This document shows, in pieces, positions 1 to 9,107 of a stretch of DNA of 64,000 nucleotides; the first letter of the stretch is position 1, and each line of letters opens with the position of its first letter. The stretch lies in contig VGHE01000002.1 in the NCBI GenBank assembly GCA_016868315.1, positions 124,001-188,000 of the forward strand. The letters run 5' to 3'. The notes under the pieces are model-generated. The model was not told the DNA's origin and made no database searches. It worked only from the letters and a program-made list of their open reading frames with translations. A program made the position numbers and the translations under genes. This DNA is from Betaproteobacteria bacterium. Its GTDB lineage: Bacteria > Bdellovibrionota_B > Oligoflexia > Silvanigrellales > Silvanigrellaceae.

Positions 1-39
1 TGGCGGGGGTCCCCTGTTCGAATCAGGGCGGGCGCACCA
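1..39 (+). tRNA. tRNA, 3' portion only
   Basis: The window opens inside a tRNA. A perfect T-arm is visible: stem ccctg (12-16), loop ttcgaat (17-23) and stem caggg (24-28). It is followed by the acceptor 3' strand cgggcgc (29-35), discriminator A (36) and an encoded CCA (37-39). The missing 5' strand should read GCGCCCG. Some bacterial tRNA-Arg genes have that acceptor stem, but the anticodon lies outside the window and the identity cannot be fixed. Confidence 0.85.
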
Positions 40-92
40 TTCATCTCCCCGAATTTTCTGCAGATTAACCATTTTTAGTCATGAAAAGTTAA

Positions 93-125
93 AAACCTCC
101 GATAGCGGCCATATTCGGGAGGTTT
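93..125 (+). promoter_or_regulatory. Hairpin that would pair with the ribosome binding site of the 129 gene
   Basis: The left arm AAACCTCCGA (93-102) can pair with TCGGGAGGTTT (115-125) over ten base pairs, with one bulged G. The right arm contains the GGGAGG Shine-Dalgarno (117-122) that sits six bases before the ATG at 129. When folded, the hairpin would hide the ribosome binding site of the first gene of the exported cytochrome operon. There is no T-run after it, so it is not a simple terminator. A regulatory role is inferred from geometry only. Confidence 0.5.
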
Positions 126-128
126 GTC

Positions 129-2420
129 ATGTTGCACAAGGCAAACGCGAAATTATTGATTGCGGTTCTTGCCGGGCACTCACTTGTACTCGCGAGCCTC
201 CTCGCCTCATGTTCAAAGCCCGTAAACAGCAAAGACGTTGTGATCACAAGCACCGTGAACAAGCTTCAGGCGAAAAGCGGCGATTCTAACCCGCCAACGG
301 CCAGCCCGACTCCCTCACCCACACCTGTCATTCCTCTCGACGACAAAACGGTCATGCTTATGCTCCGTGAGAACTGCCATGCGTGCCACGGGATGGGTAA
401 AGATAAGAGCAGTTTTTGGCAGACTCCTGCCGAATTTGAGCATCCCAACGCAGCGGAGTTGGCTCTCCTCAAGGCTCAGGCTGTTGCAGAGAACAAACCA
501 GAGCCGACCGTGGAGTCATTTGAAAAGCTGCTCGAGTCTCAACCCAACATTGATAAAATAATCACACGCATGGAAACCGACCAGTTCTCTGTTGAAGTGT
601 TCCAGACCATCGAAAACAAAATCCTCGTCGATGATGGAAAAATCATGGAGTCGGCCGCAAACCCGAAACCGATGCGCCCCAGCATGGACGACGGCACGCG
701 CGTGCGCTTCGTTGCGTTGATGGATCAGTTGTTGGCGCCAGCGCCAGCAGCGTCTCCCACGGCCGCAGCATCGCCGACACCGACGGCAACTGCGACAGCA
801 GCAGCGAAGGTAACTCCCTTAACACTGACTGAAGCCAAATCCTGGTGTGTTGGATGTCACTCTCCTGGTGGGAGTGCCGCGGCTGTTTGGAGCAAGGCCA
901 ATGGCACCGAGCAAGACTGGCGTGCGTTTGCAGCATCAGCGAAGGACTCAGTACAGGCTAAGCGAATGCCTACAGCAAAGTTGAGTGCACCCGATCGCGA
1001 CAAGTGGCTGCGGATGTTGGTTTTCTTCCAACGCCGTATGCCGAGCGTTGTGATGGAGGCTCGTGGTAAATATCACGGCAACAAGGTCGAACTGGGTGTT
1101 CCCGTTGATGTGAATTACAAGTGCAACACTCTCCGCACGGGGCGCGAGTATCTTAATGAGCTCACGCTCAATGCACTTAACAGGCCGCCCACCTCAGCAG
1201 AGCTAGCTTTGGTTCCCGACGATTCGAAACCCGTGACCCGTGAAGTGCGCCGCCTCTTGGTTGATAGACTCAACAGCCAATGGCGTGAGGAGTTTGTATC
1301 GAACGGCATTCGGAAGTTTGCAGAAAAAGTAAGTTCTGCAGACAAGTCGAAAACTTCAGCGCTCCTGAGCGATCAGGGTTTAAAAAACGATATCGCGGGT
1401 GAATTCTACCAGCAAATTCGTGCTCACGTTGCATCGGGTAAATCGTATAAAGAAGCGCTAACATCGGATAAAGTGTTCGCAACCAAGCGCACGGGTCCTT
1501 TTTATGGAGCGGCCTGCACGACTGCGACGGCTTCCTTAGCTGACGGTCAATATGTTGAGTGCGACATGAAGGCCAATAGTGCGCCGCGCTCAAGCTTTTT
1601 CACGACTCTCGGTTTTCTCTTTTCAAAGTCTTCCTCGGTATTTCAGGAAAACAACAACTACGGCCGCGTGGCTGCTATGAACGAAGTCATTCGCGGTGAG
1701 CCACTCAAAGCCAACACCGCCGGAGAGAAGGGCGAGACAATCAATCCGCTGCCTTCGTGTCTCAAGTCCAAAGACTGGCGCGTGATGCTGCAGGGTGACA
1801 CCCTCGCGCCGAGAGGCACAATGACCGTGCCTGCAAGCGGAAACTTCTGCCAAGGTTGTCACATCCGTCGCAACCTGGCCGCAGGATCCATTGTCTTCCG
1901 TCCGTTTGGGCCTGTGGGTGAAATACTAAACTACAAAGGCATTGACGACCTGCGTGCATTCGCAAACACTTCACCCGGGGAATTGAAAGAGCATGAGTCA
2001 ATTCTCGTGAACCTGATTCGTGACGCGACCGACCCTAGCAAATGGGCAAACCTCCCTCCTGGTGCAGATGCCTCACTGAAAGAAGTTATTGATGTGAACT
2101 ACTTCTCTGGCCTCCTCGCCGTTGGGAAGGGCAGTGGGCAGGAAGTGGGATGTGTTGTCGACCCGATCTCGCGTGAAGTCGTAACGGTCTCAACCGTGGC
2201 AGAGTTGCTCAATCATATGATTGCGGACGAACTTGCGCTTCCTCGCGGACTAGCGCGCATCATTCCGAGAGCGCTGAGCAACCGCAACTCGACCAACCCC
2301 GAAGTGATTGATGCCATAACCGACTCTTGGAAAACCAATAGCGGCCAAATCGTACCTTTGATGCAATCGTACTTCATGACAGACACCTACGCCTGCAAAA
2401 ATGAATCAGGAGGCATGTGA
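129..2420 (+). CDS. Exported lipoprotein with three CxxCH haem-binding motifs
   Basis: This 763-residue protein starts with a lipoprotein signal (lipobox LLASC, Cys28) followed by a Pro/Thr/Ser linker. Three c-type haem motifs are visible: CHACH at 83-87, CVGCH at 240-244 and CQGCH at 574-578. A Pro/Ala/Thr-rich linker (about 200-230) separates the first two regions. It should be a membrane-anchored periplasmic electron carrier or multihaem oxidoreductase. The long stretches between haems are mostly polar and I do not recognise a named catalytic domain. The start has a strong GGGAGG six bases upstream. It is the first gene of a tight operon: the next ATG overlaps its stop as TGATG. Lipoprotein and haem binding are well supported; substrate and partners are unknown. 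Confidence 0.8.
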   Translation: MLHKANAKLLIAVLAGHSLVLASLLASCSKPVNSKDVVITSTVNKLQAKSGDSNPPTASPTPSPTPVIPLDDKTVMLMLRENCHACHGMGKDKSSFWQTPAEFEHPNAAELALLKAQAVAENKPEPTVESFEKLLESQPNIDKIITRMETDQFSVEVFQTIENKILVDDGKIMESAANPKPMRPSMDDGTRVRFVALMDQLLAPAPAASPTAAASPTPTATATAAAKVTPLTLTEAKSWCVGCHSPGGSAAAVWSKANGTEQDWRAFAASAKDSVQAKRMPTAKLSAPDRDKWLRMLVFFQRRMPSVVMEARGKYHGNKVELGVPVDVNYKCNTLRTGREYLNELTLNALNRPPTSAELALVPDDSKPVTREVRRLLVDRLNSQWREEFVSNGIRKFAEKVSSADKSKTSALLSDQGLKNDIAGEFYQQIRAHVASGKSYKEALTSDKVFATKRTGPFYGAACTTATASLADGQYVECDMKANSAPRSSFFTTLGFLFSKSSSVFQENNNYGRVAAMNEVIRGEPLKANTAGEKGETINPLPSCLKSKDWRVMLQGDTLAPRGTMTVPASGNFCQGCHIRRNLAAGSIVFRPFGPVGEILNYKGIDDLRAFANTSPGELKEHESILVNLIRDATDPSKWANLPPGADASLKEVIDVNYFSGLLAVGKGSGQEVGCVVDPISREVVTVSTVAELLNHMIADELALPRGLARIIPRALSNRNSTNPEVIDAITDSWKTNSGQIVPLMQSYFMTDTYACKNESGGM

Positions 2421-3301
2421 TGAGGAAGTTCCCGTTCAATTCCACTCGGCGTCGGGCAGTGCTCGGGCTCTCTTTGCTTCTGGGAGTTGTTGCTGCGTGC
2501 AGTACCGAATCCATAAAGCCGATTGGCTTGCCTGCTGGAAAAGTGATTTTGTCGCAGCCGCCAAACACTCAGACTCAGGGCACTAGCGATCAGACTCCGG
2601 GCAAAATTGAGCCAACAGTCAACGGAACTGTAACAGTGGTGGCATCTGAACCACTGACTTACAACATCGTCGATCTGACTTCATCTGATAGAAAGAGAAA
2701 AACCGCTGAGCAATTTCAAAAATCCATGATTTTGTGTTTGGGCGCAGAGAGTCAGAGTGCACCAGCGGCTGGTGGCTCATCGTCGGCAGCGAACTTTGAT
2801 TCAAATCTCGCTAATCCTGCCATATTGAAGATTTCGGCTGACATGATCATTTCAACCAGCACGACTGCTTTGAGTGAAGGGCGTGTTCGCTTTCTTCTTC
2901 AAGACAGCACGACCAGTAAAGTGGATAAAAATATAATTGATCTTGAACGTGGTTTCCTAGATTCGGCTTCGGTGGCCTCAACCGGTACGTATGCCGACAC
3001 GCTGGAAGATACTGTGTATCTCAACTCGCTCTTGACTATTGCAAGTGTGGCGGCCTTCAACTGTGATGTGCGCGCTGCATCGAACACAAATTGCAACTGT
3101 TCCACGCGTGAGACTGCTTCAGCCATGCTGCAACGCTGTTTGCCGCTGTTTGATCCGTCCACGGATGCCTTCAAAGATGCGCTCGATAAGCTTTCGAGTG
3201 TTGAGAACTGCGGAGCACCAGAGACTGTAGACGGTTTGTTGAAGAGACGGCGTGCGATTGCATCGCTGTTGTCTTCGTATGCTTTTGCGACTGCTAAATA
3301 A
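2420..3301 (+). CDS. Lipoprotein of unknown function, partner of the CxxCH lipoprotein
   Basis: 293 residues. The N-terminus has a basic stretch with consecutive arginines, a hydrophobic core and a lipobox-like VAAC, so it is exported and probably lipidated. The ATG at 2420 is preferred because AGGAGG (2409-2414) lies five bases upstream and the codon overlaps the previous stop. A GTG three bases earlier is a poorer start. The mature part is Ser/Thr/Ala-rich with several cysteines in its second half, including a cluster around CNCS near residue 215, which may form disulfides. No family was recognised. Its position between a three-CxxCH lipoprotein and a Tat-exported protein suggests a structural or assembly role in the same envelope complex; that is inference. 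Confidence 0.7.
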   Translation: MRKFPFNSTRRRAVLGLSLLLGVVAACSTESIKPIGLPAGKVILSQPPNTQTQGTSDQTPGKIEPTVNGTVTVVASEPLTYNIVDLTSSDRKRKTAEQFQKSMILCLGAESQSAPAAGGSSSAANFDSNLANPAILKISADMIISTSTTALSEGRVRFLLQDSTTSKVDKNIIDLERGFLDSASVASTGTYADTLEDTVYLNSLLTIASVAAFNCDVRAASNTNCNCSTRETASAMLQRCLPLFDPSTDAFKDALDKLSSVENCGAPETVDGLLKRRRAIASLLSSYAFATAK

Positions 3302-3326
3302 CTTTCAGGAATCAGGGAGAGCTGAG

Positions 3327-5123
3327 ATGAGTCACCGAGATTGGACACGCCGGGAGTTGCTCAAGTGGGGATTGGGAACCGTAGCAACAACAGCAGCGCT
3401 TGAAGGTTTGGGTAACATTCTTCATGTTCCAGGATGGCACAAGTTGCTGGGCGGCAGTTCGCTGCCCAACCCACATTGGTCAATCAAAGACTCGTTTGAA
3501 TGTACTCGGCATCTTGGTCGGATGGGCAGTGCTGCTCAGTTAGCAGCACTCCTCCAGCTTCAGGAGGCTGCTGCGCAGAGTGAAAATGACCCCTGGGTTC
3601 TGATCACAGTCAAGGTCTTTGATCAGACCCATGCACCTTTGGTTTTTGCGTTGGGTGAACTTGATACAGCGGATCCATTGCGCAACACCAACCAAGAAGG
3701 TCAAGTGAAGACCTCCAATGTTGCAGATGCAAACCACTTTGCAACGCGTATGGCGAGCAATGCCACGCGCCAGCACCTGACCGCACAAGGAATAAAGTCA
3801 CTCAGCCAAAATCCGCGTCTTGCGAAGTTGCGCTTCAATGAGTGGTTTGGCAGCCGGTTGTTGAACGGAACTTACGATGGCGTAGTAACGAAGGCAGCGG
3901 GTAATGTGTTTGGCTACACCAACTACGTCGGTGCATTTCCTGAAGATGTTGCAATTCAGGTGGGCTTGGGTGTTCAGCCCATGGATAATATTCCGGTTCA
4001 CCAGCTGTTCCTGGGGAAGATGCGGCGAGATCTGTGCGACCTCGCGCACTTCGCAGCTCTCAAAGGTTTGGTGAATAGCCCGCTGGGTATCACTGGTTTC
4101 ATGATGGGAGAAAACTACGACTCCAACGGGAGCATGCTCAATAACGTTGTGTTGAGTGGTTTGTCGGCTGCAGACAATGCCAAGTTCGACGTCTCTGGGC
4201 GCAGTCTTTCCCAGATTGTTGCAAACATCGACCAGAGTTTGAATGATGGCTTTGGCGATTATCGCGATAAAAACACATCAAACCTCACTTATCTTTTTGA
4301 CAAGCTGAGTATCAGTAGCCCGCAGCGGCGCAGCGCTCTGCTCGACAATCGTCAAAAGGTTAAAAATTCAATCACCCAGATGAATGCTTTGGGAACACTG
4401 GAACGCACGAGTCACATTGCCTCCCCGGCAGCAGAGATCGCCAACCGGCAGGCATTTTTCGAAAATGGAACCTATGTGGAGCGCGCGGCTCAGCAAGAAT
4501 TCCTCTCTCAATGTGCGTTCGTCGCTGAGACAATGAAGATCGACACTCTGCCCTACCGTAACTTCTCTCTTTTTCTGAACCTCAATGACCTCGATGGCTC
4601 GAACATCGACAACCCAACCAATGGCTCAACCTCCTTTAGGGCGAACTCTCTCAATTACGTTGAGGGTATGCGGCAGTTGGCAATGGGATTGAATATGCTG
4701 GCTCGTTCCATCAGCGGCAAGAATGCTTTGATTGTGGTGGTGACCGACGGTGGACGCTCGGTGAACATGGGCGATGGCAGCGGCCCCGGAATCGCAATGC
4801 TGATGGGACCAAAGAAGGCGGGCTACCTCGACGATGCCCTGCACGGACCAATGGACAGGATAAATGCTCCCGACAACGCTACGAACCGCGACTTCATTGC
4901 GGATCTTGGCAACAAATCGACGGGTTTGCCCTGGACAACAGGAAGCTCCGTGGCCGGTGATATATGGGGGTTGTGCGACAACTTTGGTAGCCGGGTCACG
5001 GGAATGCAGGTCAACATGGGTGATTGGCAGGTCGGTGCGCTCCAATTCATGGCCGAGAAGCAGCGGCGCAATGTGATTGCGCCCGAATTGGGTCGCTACG
5101 TGCGCTTTAAGCGCAGGGCGTAG
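3327..5123 (+). CDS. Tat-exported protein, DUF1501-like
   Basis: 598 residues. The first 30 residues form a twin-arginine signal (TRRELLKWGLG followed by a small-residue hydrophobic stretch), so it probably crosses the membrane folded. Near residues 475-500 a hydrophobic strand ending VVVTDGGR is followed by a Gly-rich run and then AMLMGPKKAG. That resembles the phosphatase-like core of DUF1501 proteins, where an equivalent segment reads close to TEFGR. The start at 3327 has AGGGAG upstream; longer in-frame starts would bury the signal. It ends the first operon, and a terminator follows at 5154. DUF1501 proteins are often encoded beside haem-bearing DUF1592-type proteins, which fits the gene at 129. 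The family call is tentative; Tat export is well supported. Confidence 0.6.
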   Translation: MSHRDWTRRELLKWGLGTVATTAALEGLGNILHVPGWHKLLGGSSLPNPHWSIKDSFECTRHLGRMGSAAQLAALLQLQEAAAQSENDPWVLITVKVFDQTHAPLVFALGELDTADPLRNTNQEGQVKTSNVADANHFATRMASNATRQHLTAQGIKSLSQNPRLAKLRFNEWFGSRLLNGTYDGVVTKAAGNVFGYTNYVGAFPEDVAIQVGLGVQPMDNIPVHQLFLGKMRRDLCDLAHFAALKGLVNSPLGITGFMMGENYDSNGSMLNNVVLSGLSAADNAKFDVSGRSLSQIVANIDQSLNDGFGDYRDKNTSNLTYLFDKLSISSPQRRSALLDNRQKVKNSITQMNALGTLERTSHIASPAAEIANRQAFFENGTYVERAAQQEFLSQCAFVAETMKIDTLPYRNFSLFLNLNDLDGSNIDNPTNGSTSFRANSLNYVEGMRQLAMGLNMLARSISGKNALIVVVTDGGRSVNMGDGSGPGIAMLMGPKKAGYLDDALHGPMDRINAPDNATNRDFIADLGNKSTGLPWTTGSSVAGDIWGLCDNFGSRVTGMQVNMGDWQVGALQFMAEKQRRNVIAPELGRYVRFKRRA

Positions 5124-5153
5124 CGGTTTTTGCTCTGCGTTTGGATGCGTAAA

Positions 5154-5182
5154 GGGTTCCGGGAGACTCGGAGCCCTTTTTT
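5154..5182 (+). terminator. Rho-independent terminator
   Basis: GGGTTCC (5154-5160) and GGAGCCC (5170-5176) form a seven-pair stem with one G-T wobble around a nine-base loop. Six T follow directly (5177-5182). It ends the 129-5123 operon. Confidence 0.8.
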
Positions 5183-5236
5183 AATGCTTCGATACGACAG
5201 GGAAAGTTTGGAGGAAATGGTTTGCCCTAAAGGTGG

Positions 5237-5251
5237 CGGCAGATTCTGCCG
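5237..5251. promoter_or_regulatory. 15-bp palindrome upstream of the second Tat operon
   Basis: CGGCAGATTCTGCCG has perfect 7-bp arms around a single central base. It lies 32 bases before the ATG at 5283 and downstream of the previous terminator, so it sits where an operator would be expected. It could instead be a small leader hairpin. The binding protein is unknown. Confidence 0.4.
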
Positions 5252-5282
5252 ACTCTGACTTTAAGTAGTAGGAGGCACGTCG

Positions 5283-6398
5283 ATGACAGAGAAATCAAAC
5301 GAAACCAGACTCGCGTCCGAGACACAAGTGAGCGAAACCGTTGTTGCTCATCCCCAGGAAGTTCATGCTCCTACGAATGGCTCTCGTCGCTTTGCTTTGA
5401 ATGCCTCTGTGATGGGCGGCCTCGCTGCGCTTCTTGCAGCCTGCGGGAAGTATACGAGCAAGTACGATAAGAGTACGGGTCTTGTGAAGGGTAAAGGCGG
5501 TGAGGGTGACGCAATCACCAAGTCGCCTACTCCCGGCACTCCGAATCCCAACAATCCAGACCCTAATCCCTCACCGACGGCGGCTCCAATCCCTACCGCG
5601 ACGCCCGATGTGCCACCGCCGCTGTGCGTCGATACATCAGGCGCCACTCCAAAGACTCCCACCGAATTGCTCCTGCTGAGCGGTGGACAACCTGTCTTTG
5701 CGCTGTATGGATCCATTTCGAGTGCCCTTTTGGCATTGAAGTTTAAATCATCTGGAACAGACGCGCTGGGAGTGGGCGACAGAGTTCATGTGCTGTCGAA
5801 GAAGATGAATGGGAGCATGATTCTCGGAACGAGAGTAGTCAGTGCGCGAGATTTATTTTCGGTGCCATCGGCGGGCTACGGGCTCGTTTTCGAGTCGCTC
5901 GACTTGAATGGCGCGCAAAAGATTGAAGTTCTTGTGAGTAAGGCCGGAGCAGGAGCAATGGTTCTGAAAATGGAACTTGATTACAATGCCGCCACTTCAT
6001 TCAAGAGGTCTTTGAATACAATGCCGGTCATTGACTTGAGTATCGCGCGCGGCAAGGAGGCTGCCGAAGTCACCTTGCTTTCAGAATTTACATTTGGCCA
6101 AAACGCACCATCCATGGCAGGTACGTCGGACATCGGCAACTCGGCAACTTTGGGAATCATGGACCATGGAGGCGCCTACACGGCAGCAACTCCATTATCA
6201 ACCTGGAGCGCGGGCTCGCTTCTGAATCCTGCGGGGAACGAAGAAGTCATTGTTCAGACTATTTTTGGTGAAACAGTGACACCTGCCAACAATCATTTTC
6301 TTGAGCATCAGTCGGTTGTTGTTTATGCGCGCAGAACACGCTCGATTGCAGGTGCAAATGTCACTGGATACGTACGTTATTTTTTATACGTTGGTTGA
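5283..6398 (+). CDS. Tat-type lipoprotein of unknown function
   Basis: 371 residues. After about 35 polar residues there is a twin-arginine segment (SRRFALNAS) and a hydrophobic stretch ending in lipobox LLAAC (Cys near 55). It should therefore be a Tat-exported lipoprotein. A Pro/Asn/Thr-rich linker (about 85-115) separates the anchor from a C-terminal region rich in short beta-like segments. No motif ties it to a known family. The start has GGAGG seven bases upstream. The next gene begins about 20 bases after its stop and is also Tat-exported, so the two probably work together. A Sox-type sulfur carrier was considered because of the paired Tat proteins, but no SoxY C-terminal GGCGG-like tail is present. 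Confidence 0.65.
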   Translation: MTEKSNETRLASETQVSETVVAHPQEVHAPTNGSRRFALNASVMGGLAALLAACGKYTSKYDKSTGLVKGKGGEGDAITKSPTPGTPNPNNPDPNPSPTAAPIPTATPDVPPPLCVDTSGATPKTPTELLLLSGGQPVFALYGSISSALLALKFKSSGTDALGVGDRVHVLSKKMNGSMILGTRVVSARDLFSVPSAGYGLVFESLDLNGAQKIEVLVSKAGAGAMVLKMELDYNAATSFKRSLNTMPVIDLSIARGKEAAEVTLLSEFTFGQNAPSMAGTSDIGNSATLGIMDHGGAYTAATPLSTWSAGSLLNPAGNEEVIVQTIFGETVTPANNHFLEHQSVVVYARRTRSIAGANVTGYVRYFLYVG

Positions 6399-6418
6399 AG
6401 AAAGACAGGAGAAGAGCA

Positions 6419-7603
6419 ATGACAACAGTCACAACAAAAGTTTATCAGCTCGAGCGCCGCACCTTCTTGAAGCTTTCTGCAGCCGCAGTGATGGCTGGCG
6501 GTATTCTTGATTTGGATGCTGCCTACGCCCAGGGTGTCTGCAAGGTGATTAGTGACCCCATGTCTCCTGTGCAGAAGCCTCTGAGTGGTGCCAATTCAGC
6601 AGCAGACTTTAGGCTGCTGTACTGGATTGATGGACCAATGAACGATGGTCTTCCTGGTTATTCGGGTGGGCTTTTAACACGCGCACGTCTTTCCGTGACC
6701 ATGAAGTCCGACCAGACCGTGAACAACGGTTCGACCGGCGCAGAGTACATCGAGTCGGTGTCTTTGGTTCAAGTTGACGGTGCTCAGAAGAATCTGATGG
6801 CGCAAACGTTTTTTGCAGCCAACACACAGACCGAATCGGGCAAGGCACCCTATGCTGTGTTCGAAAATCTGGATTTGAGCGCAACAGGTATCTATGAAAT
6901 TTACGTGGCACAGGTCGCCAACAACATGACCACGGTGTACAGGCACACTCTCACTAACCCACGCCCCAGCCGCTTTGACTACAACCATGTGATTGGTGGT
7001 GCGGTTCCGGCCGAGTTTGCGCAGAGCTTCATTACTGACCTGGCTGGCGACATTAAGGAGTCGAACCAGTACTACTTCACAGCTCAGGGTACGGTCAACA
7101 ACGGCTACATCAACACACCCTTTGGTGTGTCCATTGGTGGTCCTCACACATGCCGCGCACGCATTCTTGAAGTGAAGACCGATGGTGACTTCCGCATTGA
7201 AGTGGATTTCATGCATGGCGACGCAGATTCTGCGCACTACATGCGCTACTTCCTGGTGCTCGACCCCGTGGGACGTGTGTTGGGAGGTGTGCGCAGAATA
7301 TTTGGTGATGGAGTGAGTGGCAAAGTTGAGGTGCGTCGGGGCTTCTTTACACCCCTTCATCCAACAGCATCAGTGGGTGTTAATCAAGAATACCTCGATG
7401 CGAACAACAAGGGCTATGGTCGGTTGCATGGTCAACGCATCACAAGCCGTGCGAATCCAGCGCTCGTGGCAATCCAGCCTCTCAATGCGGCACAGACTGC
7501 AGATTATATCGGTCGCTTGAGTATTCTCGATTGTCCGCACATTAATATCTACACCGACGACCGCTTCCATGCTGTCGCTCGGGCAAGCATCAAGCTTCGC
7601 TAA
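6419..7603 (+). CDS. Tat-exported protein of unknown function
   Basis: 394 residues. The signal reads ERRTFLKLSAAAVMAGG followed by a cleavable AYA-like site near residue 38, typical of Tat substrates that carry a cofactor or fold in the cytoplasm. The ATG at 6419 is chosen because AGGAGA lies just upstream; an in-frame TTG at 6395 has no such site. The mature protein is rich in aromatic and beta-prone segments and has few cysteines, so a haem or Fe-S role is not supported. It is the last gene of a two-gene operon and is followed by a strong terminator. No family was recognised. Confidence 0.65.
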   Translation: MTTVTTKVYQLERRTFLKLSAAAVMAGGILDLDAAYAQGVCKVISDPMSPVQKPLSGANSAADFRLLYWIDGPMNDGLPGYSGGLLTRARLSVTMKSDQTVNNGSTGAEYIESVSLVQVDGAQKNLMAQTFFAANTQTESGKAPYAVFENLDLSATGIYEIYVAQVANNMTTVYRHTLTNPRPSRFDYNHVIGGAVPAEFAQSFITDLAGDIKESNQYYFTAQGTVNNGYINTPFGVSIGGPHTCRARILEVKTDGDFRIEVDFMHGDADSAHYMRYFLVLDPVGRVLGGVRRIFGDGVSGKVEVRRGFFTPLHPTASVGVNQEYLDANNKGYGRLHGQRITSRANPALVAIQPLNAAQTADYIGRLSILDCPHINIYTDDRFHAVARASIKLR

Positions 7604-7648
7604 GTTTGGAACCATTGCAAAGCAACTGTCATTGCTTACATCCTGTTT

Positions 7649-7678
7649 GAACCGCCTCTCTTCGGGGCGGTTCTTTTT
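7649..7678 (+). terminator. Rho-independent terminator
   Basis: GAACCGCC (7649-7656) pairs perfectly with GGCGGTTC (7666-7673), followed by TTTTT. It closes the 5283-7603 operon. Confidence 0.88.
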
Positions 7679-7790
7679 GTATCTGTGGAGTGGGAAATTT
7701 TCGCCTCATGTCAGCTCCCTCTTCTGTTCCCCGGTGCGGGGTGTTTCTCTCCGGTAGTACTCTGGGAAGAGTTGGCCAAGGAGGGAATGC

Positions 7791-9107
7791 ATGAGCGTTA
7801 TGAATTGTCTGATGAATCGTCGTGTGGGTCTGATGAGCAGTGCCCTTGGGTTTCTCCTCACAATCGCTGTGTCTTGTGCGCGCGATGATTCCAACCTGAA
7901 CTCGAAGCCCACTTCAATTGGTGCAGGTGGGAATGAGGCTGATTTTTTTGGTCTCGAAAAGATCTCATTTGAGCAATGGTGCACACGCTGGGGGCTGATT
8001 TGTCCGAAGCCTGAACCTAAGAGCTTTGCAACGGAAACTCAGACATCGCTGAGCAAAGACGAACAAAAGTGGCGCGCGATTGCAGAACTCACCGACAAGG
8101 CGTTCAAATCTGGCTCGAACTTTACAATTGAGCAGCAAGAGCTCAACTCTGCCCGCATTCGGATTTTCATGAACCAGCTGGGATGGGGTGATGTGCATGG
8201 AGACGTGCTCGACGTGCTCAATAAAAGTGGGCTGAGAAAGCTTGTGCTCGAGCCTACGGGGCAATTGCGCTTCGAGGCGCGTACGACTCTCAATGGTCAA
8301 TCGGGTACAGTGCGGGGCAACAGCGGAATGAAATGGGCATTCGCCAATGAAGGCGAAGTTTCAGTGGGTGCGCTGGGTCAATATATCTTCAAGGGGCTTG
8401 AGTTTTCTGCTGCAACTTCGTTTGAGTCAGATGAATTTGGTCAGCTGCACTTCAACGAATCCGATAAAACTTTGTGGAGCGGAAATGCTCTGGCGGTGAC
8501 TCATATTCCCGATGGCTTCTTCATCAAAGACATTCCTGTGCGTTGGGAGAAATTCAACGATGTGAAGCGGGATGTACTTGTGCGCAATGCGACCGAAGCT
8601 CGCAACATTATTTTCAGCCCCAATCGAATTGTGCGCTTGAATTCATCCTTTTTTGATACGGCTGCAAAACACTCTGAGCTCTTCGTAGAAGATGACAAGA
8701 TTAAGACCGCCGTGCGCCAACTCATCAATGCATTTGGGCAAATGGAAATGAAGGCTCCGAGCACGAGCAATCCTCTTGCTCAAGTTTCTTTGCAACAGGC
8801 TGGGAGTGTTGTGTGCCGCATTGAAATGTCAGGCACCCCTGCAATCGATGTGACACTCGATAAACTCTTTGGCATTCAAAATGTTTTCACCAACGAAAAA
8901 AGGAATGCACAGATCGACCTCTATGGTATCAACATCAAGGCGCGTGTGGGGATTCCTATTTCCTTTAATTTGCGTCGGGTAGATATTGAGCCGACCCGTA
9001 TCGTCATCAAAGGCATTCCTGTGGTTGGCGAAATCTCCATTCCTTTGCCTGGAAGCGACAAGAAGCTAGGTAAGGAGCTCAAGAAGCTCGAGTGCTCGGA
9101 GCGCTGA
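7791..9107 (+). CDS. Lipoprotein of unknown function
   Basis: 438 residues. The N-terminus has a hydrophobic segment ending IAVSC, consistent with a lipobox near residue 30, then a polar linker. The body is mixed alpha/beta with no haem, metal or catalytic motif that I can identify. The start is firm: AAGGAGGGA (7778-7786) lies four to five bases before the ATG. It is transcribed alone, between a terminator upstream and the oppositely oriented SET gene downstream, whose last 29 bases overlap its own. No function can be assigned beyond an envelope location. Confidence 0.7.
   Translation: MSVMNCLMNRRVGLMSSALGFLLTIAVSCARDDSNLNSKPTSIGAGGNEADFFGLEKISFEQWCTRWGLICPKPEPKSFATETQTSLSKDEQKWRAIAELTDKAFKSGSNFTIEQQELNSARIRIFMNQLGWGDVHGDVLDVLNKSGLRKLVLEPTGQLRFEARTTLNGQSGTVRGNSGMKWAFANEGEVSVGALGQYIFKGLEFSAATSFESDEFGQLHFNESDKTLWSGNALAVTHIPDGFFIKDIPVRWEKFNDVKRDVLVRNATEARNIIFSPNRIVRLNSSFFDTAAKHSELFVEDDKIKTAVRQLINAFGQMEMKAPSTSNPLAQVSLQQAGSVVCRIEMSGTPAIDVTLDKLFGIQNVFTNEKRNAQIDLYGINIKARVGIPISFNLRRVDIEPTRIVIKGIPVVGEISIPLPGSDKKLGKELKKLECSER

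Noticed and set aside
1-128. tRNA 3' end as an integration site for a genomic island
   Set aside because: No integrase and no second copy of the tRNA 3' end were seen in the window.
6674-7360. 228-residue open frame on the minus strand inside the Tat protein gene
   Set aside because: The plus-strand gene has a Tat signal, a ribosome site and a terminator; the antisense frame has none.
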